Part shown: piece after piece, positions 11,060-23,400 of the stretch
How positions within the stretch are numbered: the first letter of the stretch is position 1
Layout of the letters: every line of letters begins with the position of its first letter
Origin: Elymus sibiricus
Taxonomy: Eukaryota > Streptophyta > Magnoliopsida > Poales > Poaceae
Reading direction: 5' to 3'
Length of the DNA: 64,000 nt
Assembly (NCBI GenBank): GCA_039707655.1
Contig: CM077672.1
Location: 456,732,390 to 456,796,389, forward strand
The notes under the pieces: generated by a model
What the model saw: the letters and a program-made list of their open reading frames with translations, nothing else
Database searches by the model: none
What the model was told of the DNA's origin: nothing
Position numbers and translations under genes: made by a program

Positions 11060-11388
11060 ACTTCTGCACTGCCTTGAGTTCAGTACAACTTTACGCTTTT
11101 CTGCATCAATCGCCTAAAGTAACACATTTTAATCAGTACGTGAAAAGTTGTGTGCTGCAACGCCTCTTCTAGTTAAGCTGGGCGAGTTGATTGATGAGCA
11201 AGTACCATGTAGCCTAGTGTTGGTGATGTGCAATTGCTCTCTGTTTTTAATTTTTTGGGGGCAGGCACCCTGGTGCAAGTTGATAAGCTGGTCCATCACT
11301 AACAATGCTATCTGTTTTTAATGTTTTGAGTGTGGTAGTATGTAGCCGAGGGGAGAAAGGTCTATAAATGTTACTGTGGTTTATTCAG
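11060..11388. other. Unassigned non-coding stretch
   Basis: No ORF or repeat recognised between the presumed right end of the MULE and the start of the duplicated segment. Confidence 0.4.
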
Positions 11389-12110
11389 TGGTTGATTTAA
11401 CCAGCTCATATGTATCATTGTTGTTCTGATTCAATTGGTGGACAAAATTAGCATGGTTCGACGAAACAAAAATCCAAGAGAAAAAAAATGCTAATAACTA
11501 CAAATAGAAAAGAAATAACTATAGACTTGCAATTTAATTTTAGTATAGATCCTCTACAGCAAGAATGCTCTGCTTTGGGTTTTCGGGTGCGATCTTGACT
11601 AATCCATTCTGAGCTTCTAATGAGTGCCACACAGGCCAGCGGTGGGGTGGAACGGGCATGCTTTTTTTTTCTTGAACCTGTTAATTCAGCATGGTTGTTC
11701 ATTTGTTTGGATTTTAATATGCCGAGAGCTCGGAGGTTTGGCTCTAGCAAATGTTTGCTATGTTAGATTACTGGTCTCAAACTCTGAATAATAAGTGGCT
11801 AAGCAGGTGGTACCAATGCGGATATTTGTTGTTTCTTTAGCTGTTCGGCCACAGATGCCTTGCAATCTGGGAAGATTGTGCACTACCACATATATACGCA
11901 GGTATGAGTTTCTAGAAAGCATCTGTAGGTCAGTCATCTAGCAACAGAACATAAGTTTGCATATTTTTTTAGGAGGCTAGCTTCTTTCTTATTATGGGGG
12001 ACTAAGCCCATTCCATCCACATCAGTAGCATTTAATTTTTCCTTAATGACTACCCCAACAGTAAGAGACATCCTCTATAACACTAAGCTCCCTGATTTTA
12101 AAGAACCCAC

Positions 12111-12410
12111 ATTCAATTGAGGTCTTCAATTAGAATTGGGTCATTCGATTTTGACCGGGTCAACAATTTCTCAAAGCTCTCTCATTCAATTCTTTTATAC
12201 TATACACTGTGCTTCCTAATTTTTAAGGTCTCACAATTAATTGAGGTATTCAATTTAGAATTGGGTCAACCGATTTTGACCGGGTCAATACTTTCTCAAG
12301 CTCTCCCATTCAATTCTTTTAATTCACTATGTTCCATAATTTTGAAGCTCTTTCATTCAATTGAGGTATTCAATTTTGGATTTGGTTTACGATTTTGATC
12401 GGGCCAATGA
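12111..12410. repeat. About 2.5 units of a ~121-bp tandem repeat
   Basis: Three diverged copies begin near 12111, 12231 and 12353, each with an AATTGAGGT...TTCAATT phrase. The first two share GATTTTGACCGGGTCAA; the third is more diverged. Confidence 0.8.
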
Positions 12411-12673
12411 TTTTTTAAATCAATCAGCAGCAACCGACCAATAAAAACATATCAATCCCGCGCAACCTCCCACCATCTGGAAAAAATAAGCGCCACTATG
12501 TGATATCGTAGCACCAATATAGTAGTACATGCAACCGCCGACACCGAAATTTCCCTACATAAATATAGGTTGGTTAGTGGATAACTCAGAATCACACCGC
12601 GAAAGACCCAACAGATCACTGCATTATAAATAAAAATAAAACACACTCTATCATCTCCACCACCCGTCAAACT

Positions 12674-12922
12674 AAATATTACATCAGTTCCAAAATATAA
12701 GGGGTATAATTTTTGCAGAATGTCAAATTTCTTCAACTTTGACCAAGTTCAGAGCAAAAATATCGACATCCACAATATTAAACAAAAAAAAGGTATGGAA
12801 ATTCATTTCATGATGAATTTGAAAATACCGATTTTATATATTTCTCTACAAATTTTATTGAAGTTAAAAGGTTTGACTTTTCAAAAAAGTAATACACCAT
12901 GTATTTTGAAACAGAGTGTTTA
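12674..12922. mobile_element. Degenerate Stowaway-like (Mariner) MITE
   Basis: The ends are imperfect inverted repeats: AGTTCCAAAATATAAGGGG on the left, and TTTTGAAACAGAGTG, its degenerate complement, on the right. The interior contains TTTGACCAAGTTCAGAG, typical of Triticeae Stowaway-type elements. The termini are too decayed to prove the TA target duplication. Confidence 0.55.
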
Positions 12923-13009
12923 TTTTTTGAAGAAACCCAACAACACCAACGACGCAGCAAAGCGCGCCCAACCCTTCTAGTATCAACTATTTCTTCTACA
13001 AGGAGAACA

Positions 13010-13260
13010 TTAAAAGGGTTATTGTCCATCATACCTTTGATCTTTTTACTTATGCACCTCCAGATTCCTCTGCATCTTGAGAAGCTTGGCCTTCTCCATG
13101 ATATGAAGAGACCTGGTAATTCTTGGGAGGTCAAGCTGGGGTTGCTAATCAATACTACACTTGCCTTCATGCATTCTTGTAGCATCAATGTCACCCTCCT
13201 CAAAACCTCCATTCTTCAGACCCCTACACTGATGGTTGCAACTCAGTATAGCAAAACGTC
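13010..13260 (-). pseudogene. Gene fragment of unknown function, copy 1
   Basis: The - strand has a coding-like stretch with LMLQECMKASVVLISNPSLT, a frame change, then the EKAKLLKMQR-type sequence. The same peptides occur at 17244-17540. I do not recognise the family. The fragment is broken and has no start or stop of its own. Confidence 0.4.
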
Positions 13261-13269
13261 ATAACCTCA

Positions 13270-14690
13270 CCACTAGTATCTTCACTAGGTAAAACACTAT
13301 TTTTAAATTTGGGAACACACTTTAATTCGTGAACATTTATTAAAATTCATAAATGGTTTTTCAAATGTGTGATTTAAAAAAACATGATCTTTTTATAAAT
13401 CCATGAAGATTTTTTCATATTTGTGAACAATTTTTAAATTTACAAACTTTTTCTATCCGCAAACATTTTTAAAATTTGTGATCATATTTAAAAAACAATG
13501 AAAAATTTTAAAACTCATGAAAAAAATCATGAATTTTTTTCATATTCATGAATAAGTTTTAATTTATTATTGTTTAAATGTATGAACGCTTTTAAAAATT
13601 TGTTAACATTTAAACATTCAACTTGCCCAGCAGAGTACACACATAGTGCTACATGTAACATGGCCCATGACGTAGTGCATGTTTACTCAAAAGCATATGT
13701 ATTATCTATTAACGGTTCAACTCAAAAAAAAAATCTATTAACGGTTGAGAAAAACTGTGGACTAAGCATAACTCGGGAGGTCCTATTTTTCAATCTTTGT
13801 GACAAAAAGTTGACCTTTCGCATAGGGAGAAGCGACTGGGCCAGCCCACAAGCGTTTGCGGTACTGTAAAGCTAAAACAGTGAAATTCATTAAAAAAAAA
13901 CATGAAGATTTTTTCATATTCCTGAACAGTTCTAAAATGCACAAACCTTTTCTAAATCAGTGAACAATTTTTAAATTTGTGATCATATTTAGAAAACAAT
14001 GAACATTTAAAATTCGTGAATATTTTTTCATATTCATGATTAAGTTTTAAATTTATTATTAATGTTTAAAATTTAAAATTCCCCAATATTTTTAAAATAA
14101 ATTTAATAGAAAAACAGATCAAAATAAAAAAAATCGAACTTAACCGGCAGAGTACAAACATAGTGCTACATGACCCACAATGTAGTGCATGTTTACTCAA
14201 AAGCATATGTATTATCTATGTTAACGGTCGAGAAAAACTGCGGACTAACCATAACTCAGGGAGGTCCTACATTTCGCATAGGCAGCAAGCGACTGGGCCG
14301 GCTCACAAATATTTGTGGTACTGTAGCGCTAAAACAGTGAAATTCATTAAAAAAGCATGAAGATTTTTTCATATTCGTGAACAATTTTTAACTTGACAAA
14401 CCTATTTTAATCCGCGAAATTTTTTAAAGTCGGTGATCATATTCAAAATACGATGAACATTTATAACTCATGAACTTTTTTTAAATTGGCAAATATTTTT
14501 TCATATTGATGAATAAATTTTAAATTTATTATTAATTCATGAACGTTTTAAAAAATTGTTAACATTTTAAAAATTCAAAAATAAATGAAATTCCTAAAAA
14601 AAATATAGAAAAACCGATCAATATGAAAAAAATCAACTTAACCAGCATAGTACACACACAGTGCTACATGGCCCAGGACGTAGTGCGTGC
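13270..14690. repeat. AT-rich tandem repeat, units of ~350-520 bp (copy 1)
   Basis: Units contain a CAGAGTACACACATAGTGC box (near 13630, 14150 and 14648), a TAACGGT..AGAAAAACTG box, an AAACAGTGAAATTCAT box, and AT-rich spacers full of CATGAACATTTTT and ATTCGTGAAC phrases. No gene. Confidence 0.75.
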
Positions 14691-15412
14691 TTAACCAGCT
14701 CATATGTTGTCTCAAAAAAAAAACAGCTCATATGTATCACTGTTGTTCTCATTCATTTGGTGGACAAAATTAGCATGGTTCGACCAAACAAAAATCCGAG
14801 AGAAAAAAATGCTGATAAGTACAAATAGAAAAGAAACAAGTATAGACTTGCAATTTAATTTTAGTAGAGATCATCTACAGCAAGAATGCTCTGCTTTGGG
14901 TTTTCAGGTGCGATCTTGACAAATCCATTCTGAACTTCTAATGAGGGCCACACAGGCCAGCAGTGGGGTGGAACGGGCATGCTTTTTTCTTTTTTCTTGA
15001 ACCTGTTAATTCAGCATGGTTGTTCACTTGTTTGGATTTTAATATGCCGATAGCTGGGAGGTTTGGCTCTAGCAAATGTTTGCTATATTAGATTACTGGT
15101 CTGAAACTCTGAATAATAAGTGGCTAAGCAGGTGGTACCAATGCTGATATTTGTTGTTTCTTTAGCTGTTCCGCCTTGCAATCTGGGAAGATTGTGCACT
15201 ACCACATACATGGGCAGGGATGAGTTTCTAGAAAGCATCTGTAGGTCAGTCATCTAGCAACAGAACATAAGTTTGCATTTTTTTAGGATGCTAGCCTTCT
15301 TTCTTATGGGGGACTAAGCCCATTCCATCCACATCAGTAGCGTTTAATTTTTTTACTTAATGACTACCCCAACAGTAAGAGACATATCAACTATTTCTTC
15401 TACAGGGAGAAC

Positions 15413-17231
15413 TTTTTTTTTTTTTTGAGAATCACCGGGGGAGGAGTCCCTCCACCTGAATATATTACTCAAAGTGGCCAATATGCCAGAGAGTGATCCG
15501 GTTTATAAGGGAAACCAGATCGAATACCTAAACAATTTGACCCCGTTTATAAGGAAAGTCAGGCCGAAAATTGTACAAGTAACAAGGTTACAAGAAGCTG
15601 AGAAGAACAGGACGCCCACCAAAGGCAGGACCAAGCTAGCAGACTAACAAGATCATCACCATAAAAGACACAAGTAGTAGTGGGGTGACGTCAAGGGACA
15701 CAATACCAAGACTTTGCTAGGAACCTAACGCACCGCACTGGCGTGCGTACCGAACCCACGGCGCAACACAGGAGCACCATAGTCAATGAGTGCCAAGCAC
15801 GAACCTTGACTGGGAGCTCCGCCAGTGAAGTTCGGAACGATTAGCAAGTTGGGGAGGCTTCTTGCGCGTCATTGAGCAAAGATGACCGAGACAACACCAA
15901 GAGCACGAAGCTCGCCGCAACACAACGGCGGCCATGAGAGGGTCTTGAGCTTGCACAGCAAGAGGGACGACACAAAGGCACCGCCGCCGAACCCCTACAA
16001 AACACCACCAAGGACATACATATGGAGTAGAGATGTCTGCTCCACAGCACGGAGGAGTGCTGTTGCCAGACCCCAACACGCACCACCGTCGACCCCAAAC
16101 CAGTCGCACCACCACCACCGACATCCCCACTGCTTGCAGCTACCCAACAAAACAACCTAGCCAACTTCGGTTCTAGGTAGACCTGGAAGCAGAGTTACCT
16201 CCGAAGTCGAGCATAGGGTGGTGAAATCAACATTTTGACGACGCCTTCAGGAAGGTTAGTGGCACCCATGGGCGTCACCGTCGTCGGCTCTGAGCAGAGC
16301 ATGGCTTTCGCCGAGTTGAGTATACACACACCCTATTAACAGATTATTCAAGGCACACCGCACCACCACCCGCGCCTCATGGAAGCACCAGCATCAGCAC
16401 ATCACATGTGTTTGCAGCCACAGGATGCACTGGCCGCCATGAGCGCCCCACCAAGCACCGCCACCGGCAGCAACCTCCATCTCCCAGCCATGCAGCCAGC
16501 AGCGAGCCGCCACCACGCCACCGGACGAAGACACCTCCACGCCTGTAGCTCATCGGCAGGAGCAGAGTCCTTGCCAACCCAGCGGCCGAGGACGCCAGAT
16601 CTGGACAACACCGGACCTGGGAGCCCCAACCACGCTACCCGACGAGCACCAGGCCAGCACCGCTGTGCGCCGCTCCACCACGACCACCCATCCGACGCCG
16701 CGGCGGCCGTCGCCCAGATCGCGTGCGCCCAGCCCCACCTGCTCGCGCCCCCACACCACCTGCAGGCGGCACCAGCTACCGCCCTCCACCCATCGGCCGA
16801 CCCCACCTCGCGCCCCAGCCAACACCGGCCGGATCTGGGAAAGGAGCCCCAGATCCGCCTTCGCCCCGCACCAGTCTGCGCCCGAGCAAGCAGCGACGAG
16901 CCGCTGCACACAAGGGACCGAGACCGGCAGGGACACCGGGACGACGCCGACGAGCGCCGTCGCGTGCAGGGTAGGTAGCAGCGCAGAGAGACCCGAGGGG
17001 CTGGGCGAGACGAGCGGGGTCTGCCGCCCCAGACCGGCGAGACGCCACACAGCAGAGCCCCCGCCGTCGCCGTCAGCCGCGCGTGCTTTGCACGCTGGCG
17101 TCCTCCGGCGGCGGCGCGAGGAAGGGAGGGAGGAGGTTTTGGCGACGGCGCGAGCAGGGTCGCCCCCGAGTCGCCTGGGCGTGGCGACGCGGGGGGTGTT
17201 TTTTCCTCTCTCCACCTTGAACCGCCGTCGT
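15413..17231 (-). mobile_element. 1.8-kb retroposon with poly(A) tail and 12-bp TSD
   Basis: The element is flanked by TACAGGGAGAAC at 15401-15412 and 17232-17243. A T-run begins at the left edge, so the poly(A) tail belongs to the - strand. Next to it lies ATTCAGGTGGAGGGACTCC on the - strand, like the 3' ends of grass LINEs. Copy 1 of the duplication shows the empty site (TACAAGGAGAAC at about 13000). The body is GC-rich (16.37-17.22 kb), with several overlapping long ORFs on both strands that share no recognisable domain. No reverse transcriptase or endonuclease motif is visible, so it is non-autonomous or a retrocopied transcript. Confidence 0.8.
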
Positions 17232-17243
17232 TACAGGGAGAAC

Positions 17244-17540
17244 ATTAAAAGGGTAACTATCCATCATACCTTTGATCTTCTTATGCACCTCCAGATCCCT
17301 CTGCATCTTGAGAAGCTTGGCCTTCTCCATGATATGAAGAGACCTAGTAATTCTTGAGTTCTCTCTCGCAGCTTGAACAGGACCCCAAATCATATTTCTT
17401 CCAATATCATCAGGGAGGTCAATCTGGGGTTGCTAACCAATACTACCCTTGCCTTCATGCATTCTTGTAGCATCAATGTCTCCCTCCTCTAAATGTCCTT
17501 CTTCAGACCCCTCCATTGTGGTTGCAACTCAGTAGAGCAA
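17244..17540 (-). pseudogene. Gene fragment of unknown function, copy 2
   Basis: On the - strand the frame reads DDIGRNMIWGPVQAARENSR followed by ITRSLHIMEKAKLLKMQRDL, then EVHKKIKGMMDSYPFNVLPV. It is better preserved than copy 1. The peptide looks like a real exon (charged, helical, no low complexity), but I cannot assign a family. Confidence 0.45.
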
Positions 17541-18720
17541 AACCTAGTAATCTCACCACAAGTATCTTCACTAGGTAAAATACTATTTTGAAATTTAGGA
17601 ACACACTTTAATTTGTGAACATTTATTCAAATTCATAAATGGTTTTTCAAATGTGTGATTTTAATAAAACATGAACTTCTTTAAAATCTATGAAGATTTT
17701 TTTTCATAATCATGAACAGTTTTAAAATTCACAAACCTTTTTAAATTCCGCAAAAAAAAATGAATTGTCATCATATTTTAAAAACAATGAACATGTTTAA
17801 AAATCATGAATATTTTTTAAAATTCATGAATATTATTTCATATTCATCAATAAGTTTTAGATCTATTATCATTGTCTAAATTCATGAACGTTTTTTTTAA
17901 ATTAACATTTAAAAATTCAACTTAACCGGCAGAGTACACACATAGTGCCACATGGCCGAACGTAGTGCGTGTTTACTCAAAAGCATATGTGTCATCTATT
18001 AACGGTCGAGAAAAACTGTGGACTAAGCATAACTCAGGTGGTCCTATTTGTCGTCGACCTTTCGCGTAGGGAGCAAGCAACTGTGGCAGCCCACAAGCGT
18101 TTGCGGTACTGTCGCACTAAAACAGTGAAATTCATATAAAAACATGAAGATTTTTTCATATTCGTGAACTATTTTTAAATTCACTAACCTTTTTTAATCC
18201 ACAAATATTTTAAAAAATTATCATACTTAGAAAAAAATGAACATTTTTTTTCCTATTCATGAATAAGTTTTAAATTTATTATTATTGTTTAAATTGATGA
18301 ACGTTCTTAAATTTGTTACTGTAAAATTTTCTAAAATTCATAAAAAAGAAATTCCTAAATATTTTTTAAAATAATTTTACTAGAAAATCCAATCAAAATA
18401 AAAAGTTTGAACTTAACAGGCAGAGTACACACATAGTGTTACATGGCCCATTACGCAGTGCGTGTTTTACTCAATAGCATATGTTCGCAAAAAAAAAAAC
18501 TCAATAGCATATGTATTATTTATTAACGGTCAAGAAAACTGCGGACTAAGCATAACTCGGGAAGTCCTAATCCTATTTGTCGCTGTTTGCAACAAATAGT
18601 CTTTTTTTTTTTTTTTGAGAAAAAAGTTTGCAACAAATAGTCGACCTTTCGCGCATAGGGAGCAAGCGACTGGGCTGACCCAAATGTGTTTGTGGTACTA
18701 GAGCGCTAAAACAGTGAAGC

Positions 18721-19640
18721 CCATAAAAAGTGATGCGCCCTCGATAGCAAGACCTACCGTTCATGAGCGAGCGTTGCTAGCCATGGGAGCTGATGAGCTT
18801 TCGTGAAAAATGCACCTCGACACTTTAAGAACTAACAGCAGCGGCAATTACGAACAATTTTTCAAATTGCGAACACAAACATTTTTCTAAAAAGTGAATA
18901 TTTTGTCAATGCGAGCACTTTTCAAATTTGTGGACACATTGTTTGAATCTGTCAACAATTTATGAACCAAAAAATAACTAAAAACATGAATAATTTTTTA
19001 AAAGTGAACACTTTTTAAATATGTCATCATTTATTGAAAACAGCAACATTTATTCAAACTTCCAAACAAAATTTAAAAACGGGAAATTTTCTGAAATTTT
19101 GAGCAATTGGTTAAAACGTGAACATTTTTCTAAAATTCCCAACTTCTTTTGAATTTTTGAAAAAAAAAATTGAAAACGGGAATAATTTAAAAAAAACACG
19201 TACATTTTTACATTCCCAAAATTTATTCAAAATGCGAACATTTTTTGAATTCATGAACAATTTTGAAAATGGGATTTTTATATAAAAAATACAAACATTT
19301 TTTAAATTTCTGAACATTTTTTAAAAATAGTTTTTCTTTTACGTAAAATAGAACAAACTATTTGAATTCCCAAATACTTTTTGAAAATAAAAATAAACAT
19401 CAAAAATGAAAAAAAATAAAAAGAAAAAAACTAAAAAAGCTAGAAAAACTATTAAAAACCCGATTCAACAACCTTGTAGGAGGTTCCCATAACCGGTCAG
19501 AAGGTTCCAAAACACGGATAATGTAATCATTTTTATTGCGGGCGATAATGTAGTCATTTCGCTAACTGCAAAATGACCGGTCCATTTTAGATTGCTAGCT
19601 CTGCTGTCTGTGCGGATTTTTCGCACAACTCAGATTGTTA
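18721..19640. other. AT-rich degenerate repeat, no gene
   Basis: Repeated GAACATTTTT, TTTGAATTC and AAAACGGGAA phrases up to about 19420, then unassigned sequence. The style resembles the interior of the Helitron at 31.4-32.4 kb, but no Helitron ends were found here. Confidence 0.5.
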
Positions 19641-19722
19641 GCTTCCTTTGCTGAAACCAGCTGACCTGGGTTCAAGTCGTAAACATGTCAAACATGTATG
19701 CTCGCTTGTCGATCTTAATTTT

Positions 19723-20427
19723 CGCCTCCTGTGGCGAGTTGTGCGTACATACGACCCCTTCGCCTCTTCTCCAAGCAAAAAAGGCGGCTAGGGTTTCTGC
19801 CTTCCGTTGGCGGCGGTGCCGATCTGCCTCGTCTCCTGTGGCCTTAGGATCGTGGGGGGCGCGGTGAATCCTGGCCCTTGCCGGCGGAAGTGCTCCGTTT
19901 TAGCATGTTTCTTTGAGTGTTGCTAGGGTTTGTGTCCTGCTCACGAAGACGAGACGGCGGCGGCTCCCTGAAAATGGAATAAGGTTCTCCCCGCCTAGAC
20001 CCTGTCCCGGTGGTGCATCTACCATCGTCGGAGGGCGTGTGGAGGTATGTCTCCGGCGGATCACGCAGAATTCGGTCGGTGGTTGTTTTTGGTGGATCCG
20101 CTTGGATCCGGTCTTCGTTCGTCAACGTCAGTGTGTCTTTAGGTTGGATCCTTCCGATCTACGCTTCTCTTCATTGGCGGCGATTGCTGTTCTGGTGCGT
20201 TGATCCTATAGGGCCTTAGCACGACGACTTCCCGACTGTCTACTACAAAAAGTTTTGCCCGACTCCAGTGAGGAAGGGGTGATGATGGCGGCGCGCCTTT
20301 GACTCGCTTCAGTGTTTGTAGTCGTCGCTAGGTGGTCTACGGATCTGAGTGTATTTTTTATTATTTCTAGTGTTCGTTGTACTGCCATGATTGATGGTGA
20401 ATAGATTGGAAATTTTCCCGTAAAAAA
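19723..20427 (+). mobile_element. 705-bp retroposon with short poly(A) and 12-bp TSD
   Basis: GATCTTAATTTT occurs at 19711-19722 and again at 20428-20439, directly after an A6 tail. The insert is GC-rich, begins CGCCTCCTGTGGCGAGTTG and ends with TGAATAGATTGGAAATTTTC, a phrase seen at the 3' ends of grass retroposons. It has no clear reading frame for reverse transcriptase and needs an enzyme from elsewhere. Confidence 0.8.
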
Positions 20428-20439
20428 GATCTTAATTTT

Positions 20440-21530
20440 GCCGGCTCAGTCTTCCCAGTGGCGTTGGCAGGGGGTGTTCAAGAAAATGGAAGCAAGGTGG
20501 GCCGGGATAGGCACTCTTCATTTTGGGCACGGCTACCATTCTAGTGATCGGACTATACACGGACGGGTCGTTTTCTTTCTTCGTCTCGAAGGAAAAAAGC
20601 GACCGCGCTGGTGCCTCTTGTCAGAAGAGTTTGTCTGCCGTCGTCCTTCGGCGGCTCCCCTCCGCCGACAACCTCGGTCGTCGATGGTGAGGGGGATCGC
20701 CGGATCCACGCGTGTGGATAGTTTTAAGCCAAACTAGCTTAGTTTTAAGGTTTGTTCATCGTCTTGGCTTTGGCGGCGGCAATGACGGCGCTGAATAAAG
20801 TTTTTTCAGATCCTACTCTGACGAGGCGATCAGTCCTATGGTTGGAGGTGGATCTGGAATCCAGACTGTTCAAGTAAGGATGGTGTGGCGGCGGCGGCAT
20901 CCTCGTGGGACCTGTGTCCTCGGGCTCCGCCGTTGCGACGGTGTTTGCTCCAGCGTCGGCGCAGAGCTTGGGAGGTAGTTTAGGAGCAGATGCAGATTGT
21001 GATATGCATCGGCGGCATCCTCGTGGTGGACCTGTGTCCTCGGGCCCCGCCATTGCAACGGCGTTTGCTCCAGCGTCGACACGGAGCTTGGGAGGTAGTC
21101 CAGGAGCGGATGCAGATTGTGATCTGCATCGGAGGCATCTGAAAGATGGTGGATCGTGTGCTGGGTTCATGGTATGTGGATGACAGGTATGGTTTACTCC
21201 TCCGACGTCTTAGTCATGTGGGGGTGCCAGATCTGGAGTTTGATGGCGTGTCCGGCGTGTTGTCCCGGTCAGATACGTTCAACGGTGATGGTTTCGTCTC
21301 TGGCGAGCCACCTTGGAGGTCTGCAAAGCTGTATATCAGCGATGGAGTCGTGTCGAGCTCGGGTGTGGAGGTGATCCGTTATTTTTTCTTTTGGTGGCTG
21401 TTGTGGTGGTGTCAGAGGCAGGTGACGGGCGTTGGTGTCAAGTTCAGAGATTTATGCGGTCTTATTTGTAATTTTACTTCTTTTCTTCTCTCATTGCTGC
21501 TCAGCACGTGCACACACTAGGAAGAAAGCC
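20440..21530. other. GC-rich retroposon-like remnant, no intact gene
   Basis: Short overlapping ORFs in several frames with no family likeness. The composition and phrases (CTCGGGCTCCGCC, GATCTGG) resemble the neighbouring retroposon. It contains the tandem repeat at 20893-21130. I saw no target duplication. Confidence 0.4.
20893..21130. repeat. Two tandem units of ~118 bp
   Basis: GGCGGCATCCTCGTGG begins units at 20893 and 21011. Each contains GACCTGTGTCCTCGGGC and GGAGC(A/G)GATGCAGATTGTGA. A third partial start lies at about 21129. Confidence 0.9.
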
Positions 21531-22143
21531 GCGCGGCACGTGCATACGATCTACGAGGGGCCGGGGTGTCAACGCGACCTCGGCATGGCACGGGTTGGTG
21601 GATCGAGCGAAAGAATGTTCCAACAATCCTCACTCGACTTGTATTAGGACCGCATGAACATAATCACGGTCTTGTCGACTGTCGAGCATGCTATTGGTAG
21701 CTAGCTGGCCATATATTACTCTCACTCCTACCCCCTTTTCTTCTTCTTCTTCTTCTTCGCCTTTTTTGGGCAAGTCAGTCAGACCGACGTGTGCATGCAT
21801 GCATACCTTGCCTTTTGCTCTCTCGTGCAGGTGCAGCGCCGTGCGTGCGAATCGTATCGATCTCGATCGGGCGCCGCTACCTGCTTTAATCCTCTCTTAG
21901 TTTAATCAACGACCCCCCAATCCCAATCCCAATCCTGATGGAAGGCTAGGCCCCGATGGATCCATTCACATTCCTTCTTGGCCTTAGCTGTTAAGCAAAG
22001 TGCTGCCTTTTCTCTTTCTTTCTCTCTGATCCCTGGCTATACTAGTCCCTACCCTCCCCCACTTGGCTTTTGCCTCATCTCGTTTTCCATTTTTCGTTCG
22101 TCTTGATCCATCGGTCAATGGCTAGCTACGTGCTTTAGCTGTT

Positions 22144-22175
<32 letters not shown>

Positions 22176-22879
22176 TTTTGTCTATGGTTCTTTGCAGCGG
22201 ATTTGCTCAAAGACTAGCTGCTACGGTCAACGCAGACCATGCATGGTGGCAACTGACAATGAGCAAACCTTTGAGACGTATCCATCCATCCATCCCGGGT
22301 CCAGTTGAGCAAGTCTGGTGGTTATTCAGTGAGAATAAAAACACAATTGATCAATCCAGTTTATAAGACGAAACCTGTATCCAAAACCAGCAGGTCCAAA
22401 AGCCGAAATCACATATATATGCATCCTAGCCGATCTTCTCCCTATTCCCCGGACTGTGCTCCCTCCTTGCCCAAATCATGGTGCAAATAAGTTGTCCTAA
22501 ATGAAATTTTTGATCAACTAGTTTATAAAAAGCTCAACATCTATGGTTACCAAATCAATACCAGTGGATCGAAATTGAGCAAGTGGCGCTACAACGCCGC
22601 CATGTCACTAGCAGACTTGACATACGTGCGGTCACCATATGGCATATGCAGCACGCAAATGTATTTGTGCAAACACAGATCATCGTCATAATGCGCCTCC
22701 ATATTTTCATGAAGGTCCCGCTGTCATTTGGTCATATGTTCTTCCCCAATAATCCAAAACTTAGAACACGTTTGATTCAATTTAATTTCATTCCTATTAA
22801 TTTGGGCAGAAAATTAGTCGCAGTGCAACTTTTACATTGATAGACCAACTGATAATTAGTTAAACTATAAACTAAGTAG
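21531..22879. other. Intergenic sequence with a (TTTC)n microsatellite
   Basis: No gene recognised. A TTTC tandem run occupies about 22142-22184. The short ORFs here have no supporting features. Confidence 0.5.
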
Positions 22880-23400
22880 CTAATAGTCGCGGCCACCGCC
22901 ACCACGGAGACGGCGCCTAGTTGGGGCCATGGCCAGCGGGGCGGGGTCAAGTGCTAATGCTGCAATTTGGGCCTCGATGGCCTGGAAATGCGCATCGGCA
23001 ACCACGCCCCATACCGGCAATGTGTCGGCGGTGATGTGGGGAGGGGGGTGGGGGCGAGCGCGCGGTCCCAAATCCGCCGCTCCCTTTCCGCCTTATCCTT
23101 CGTGCGCTCAACAAGGGCGACTTCCATCTACACCCAGCAAGGGTCCAGGGAATCTGCCGGCTTCTTCTCCTCCACATCAGCTCCAAAACCAAAGATGACG
23201 GGCAACTCCTTTCGCTGCACTATTGGAGAGCAAGAGGTGGATTGGAGGCAGGCGAGAGGGGATTGGGAGTTGTCAGGAGGGCAATTTATATGGGAAAGAG
23301 GGGAGGGTGGCAGCCTTTTATAGGCCGCCGTGAGTGCCGTTGAGAGGGAAATTGGGGGAGGGGGTGGCAGGCGGCCATGAAGGGGCACACTTTCTAGTGA
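22880..23400 (-). pseudogene. Possible promoter plus broken ORF of unknown gene
   Basis: The - strand has a TATAAAAGG at 23322-23314, followed by GC-rich sequence open in different frames. It ends in a basic Gly/Arg-rich C-terminus (MAPTRRRLRGGGGRDY, stop at 22880). The frames do not join without a shift, so any gene is decayed. Function unknown. Confidence 0.3.

Larger units (their letters stand above)
11389..14693. repeat. Tandem segmental duplication, copy 1
   Basis: Bases 11389-12070 match 14694-15385 closely, both containing GGACAAAATTAGCATGGTTC and GACTACCCCAACAGTAAGAG. Bases 12985-14690 match 17232-18720. Copy 1 carries an extra 0.9 kb (12071-12983) with a 121-bp tandem repeat and a small foldback element. 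Copy 2 instead carries a retroposon. Confidence 0.8.
14694..18720. repeat. Tandem segmental duplication, copy 2
   Basis: Second copy of the segment at 11389-14693, interrupted by the retroposon at 15413-17231. Its AT-rich tandem part (about 17575-18720) has CAGAGTACACACATAGTG boxes near 17930 and 18420. It keeps about 55 bp (TCTCGCAGCTTGAACAGGAC..., near 17365) that copy 1 lacks. Confidence 0.8.

Noticed and set aside
16379..17357. Several ORFs of 170-230 codons on both strands
   Set aside because: High GC content keeps all frames open; no domain, no codon pattern, and one ORF runs across the end of the retroposon.
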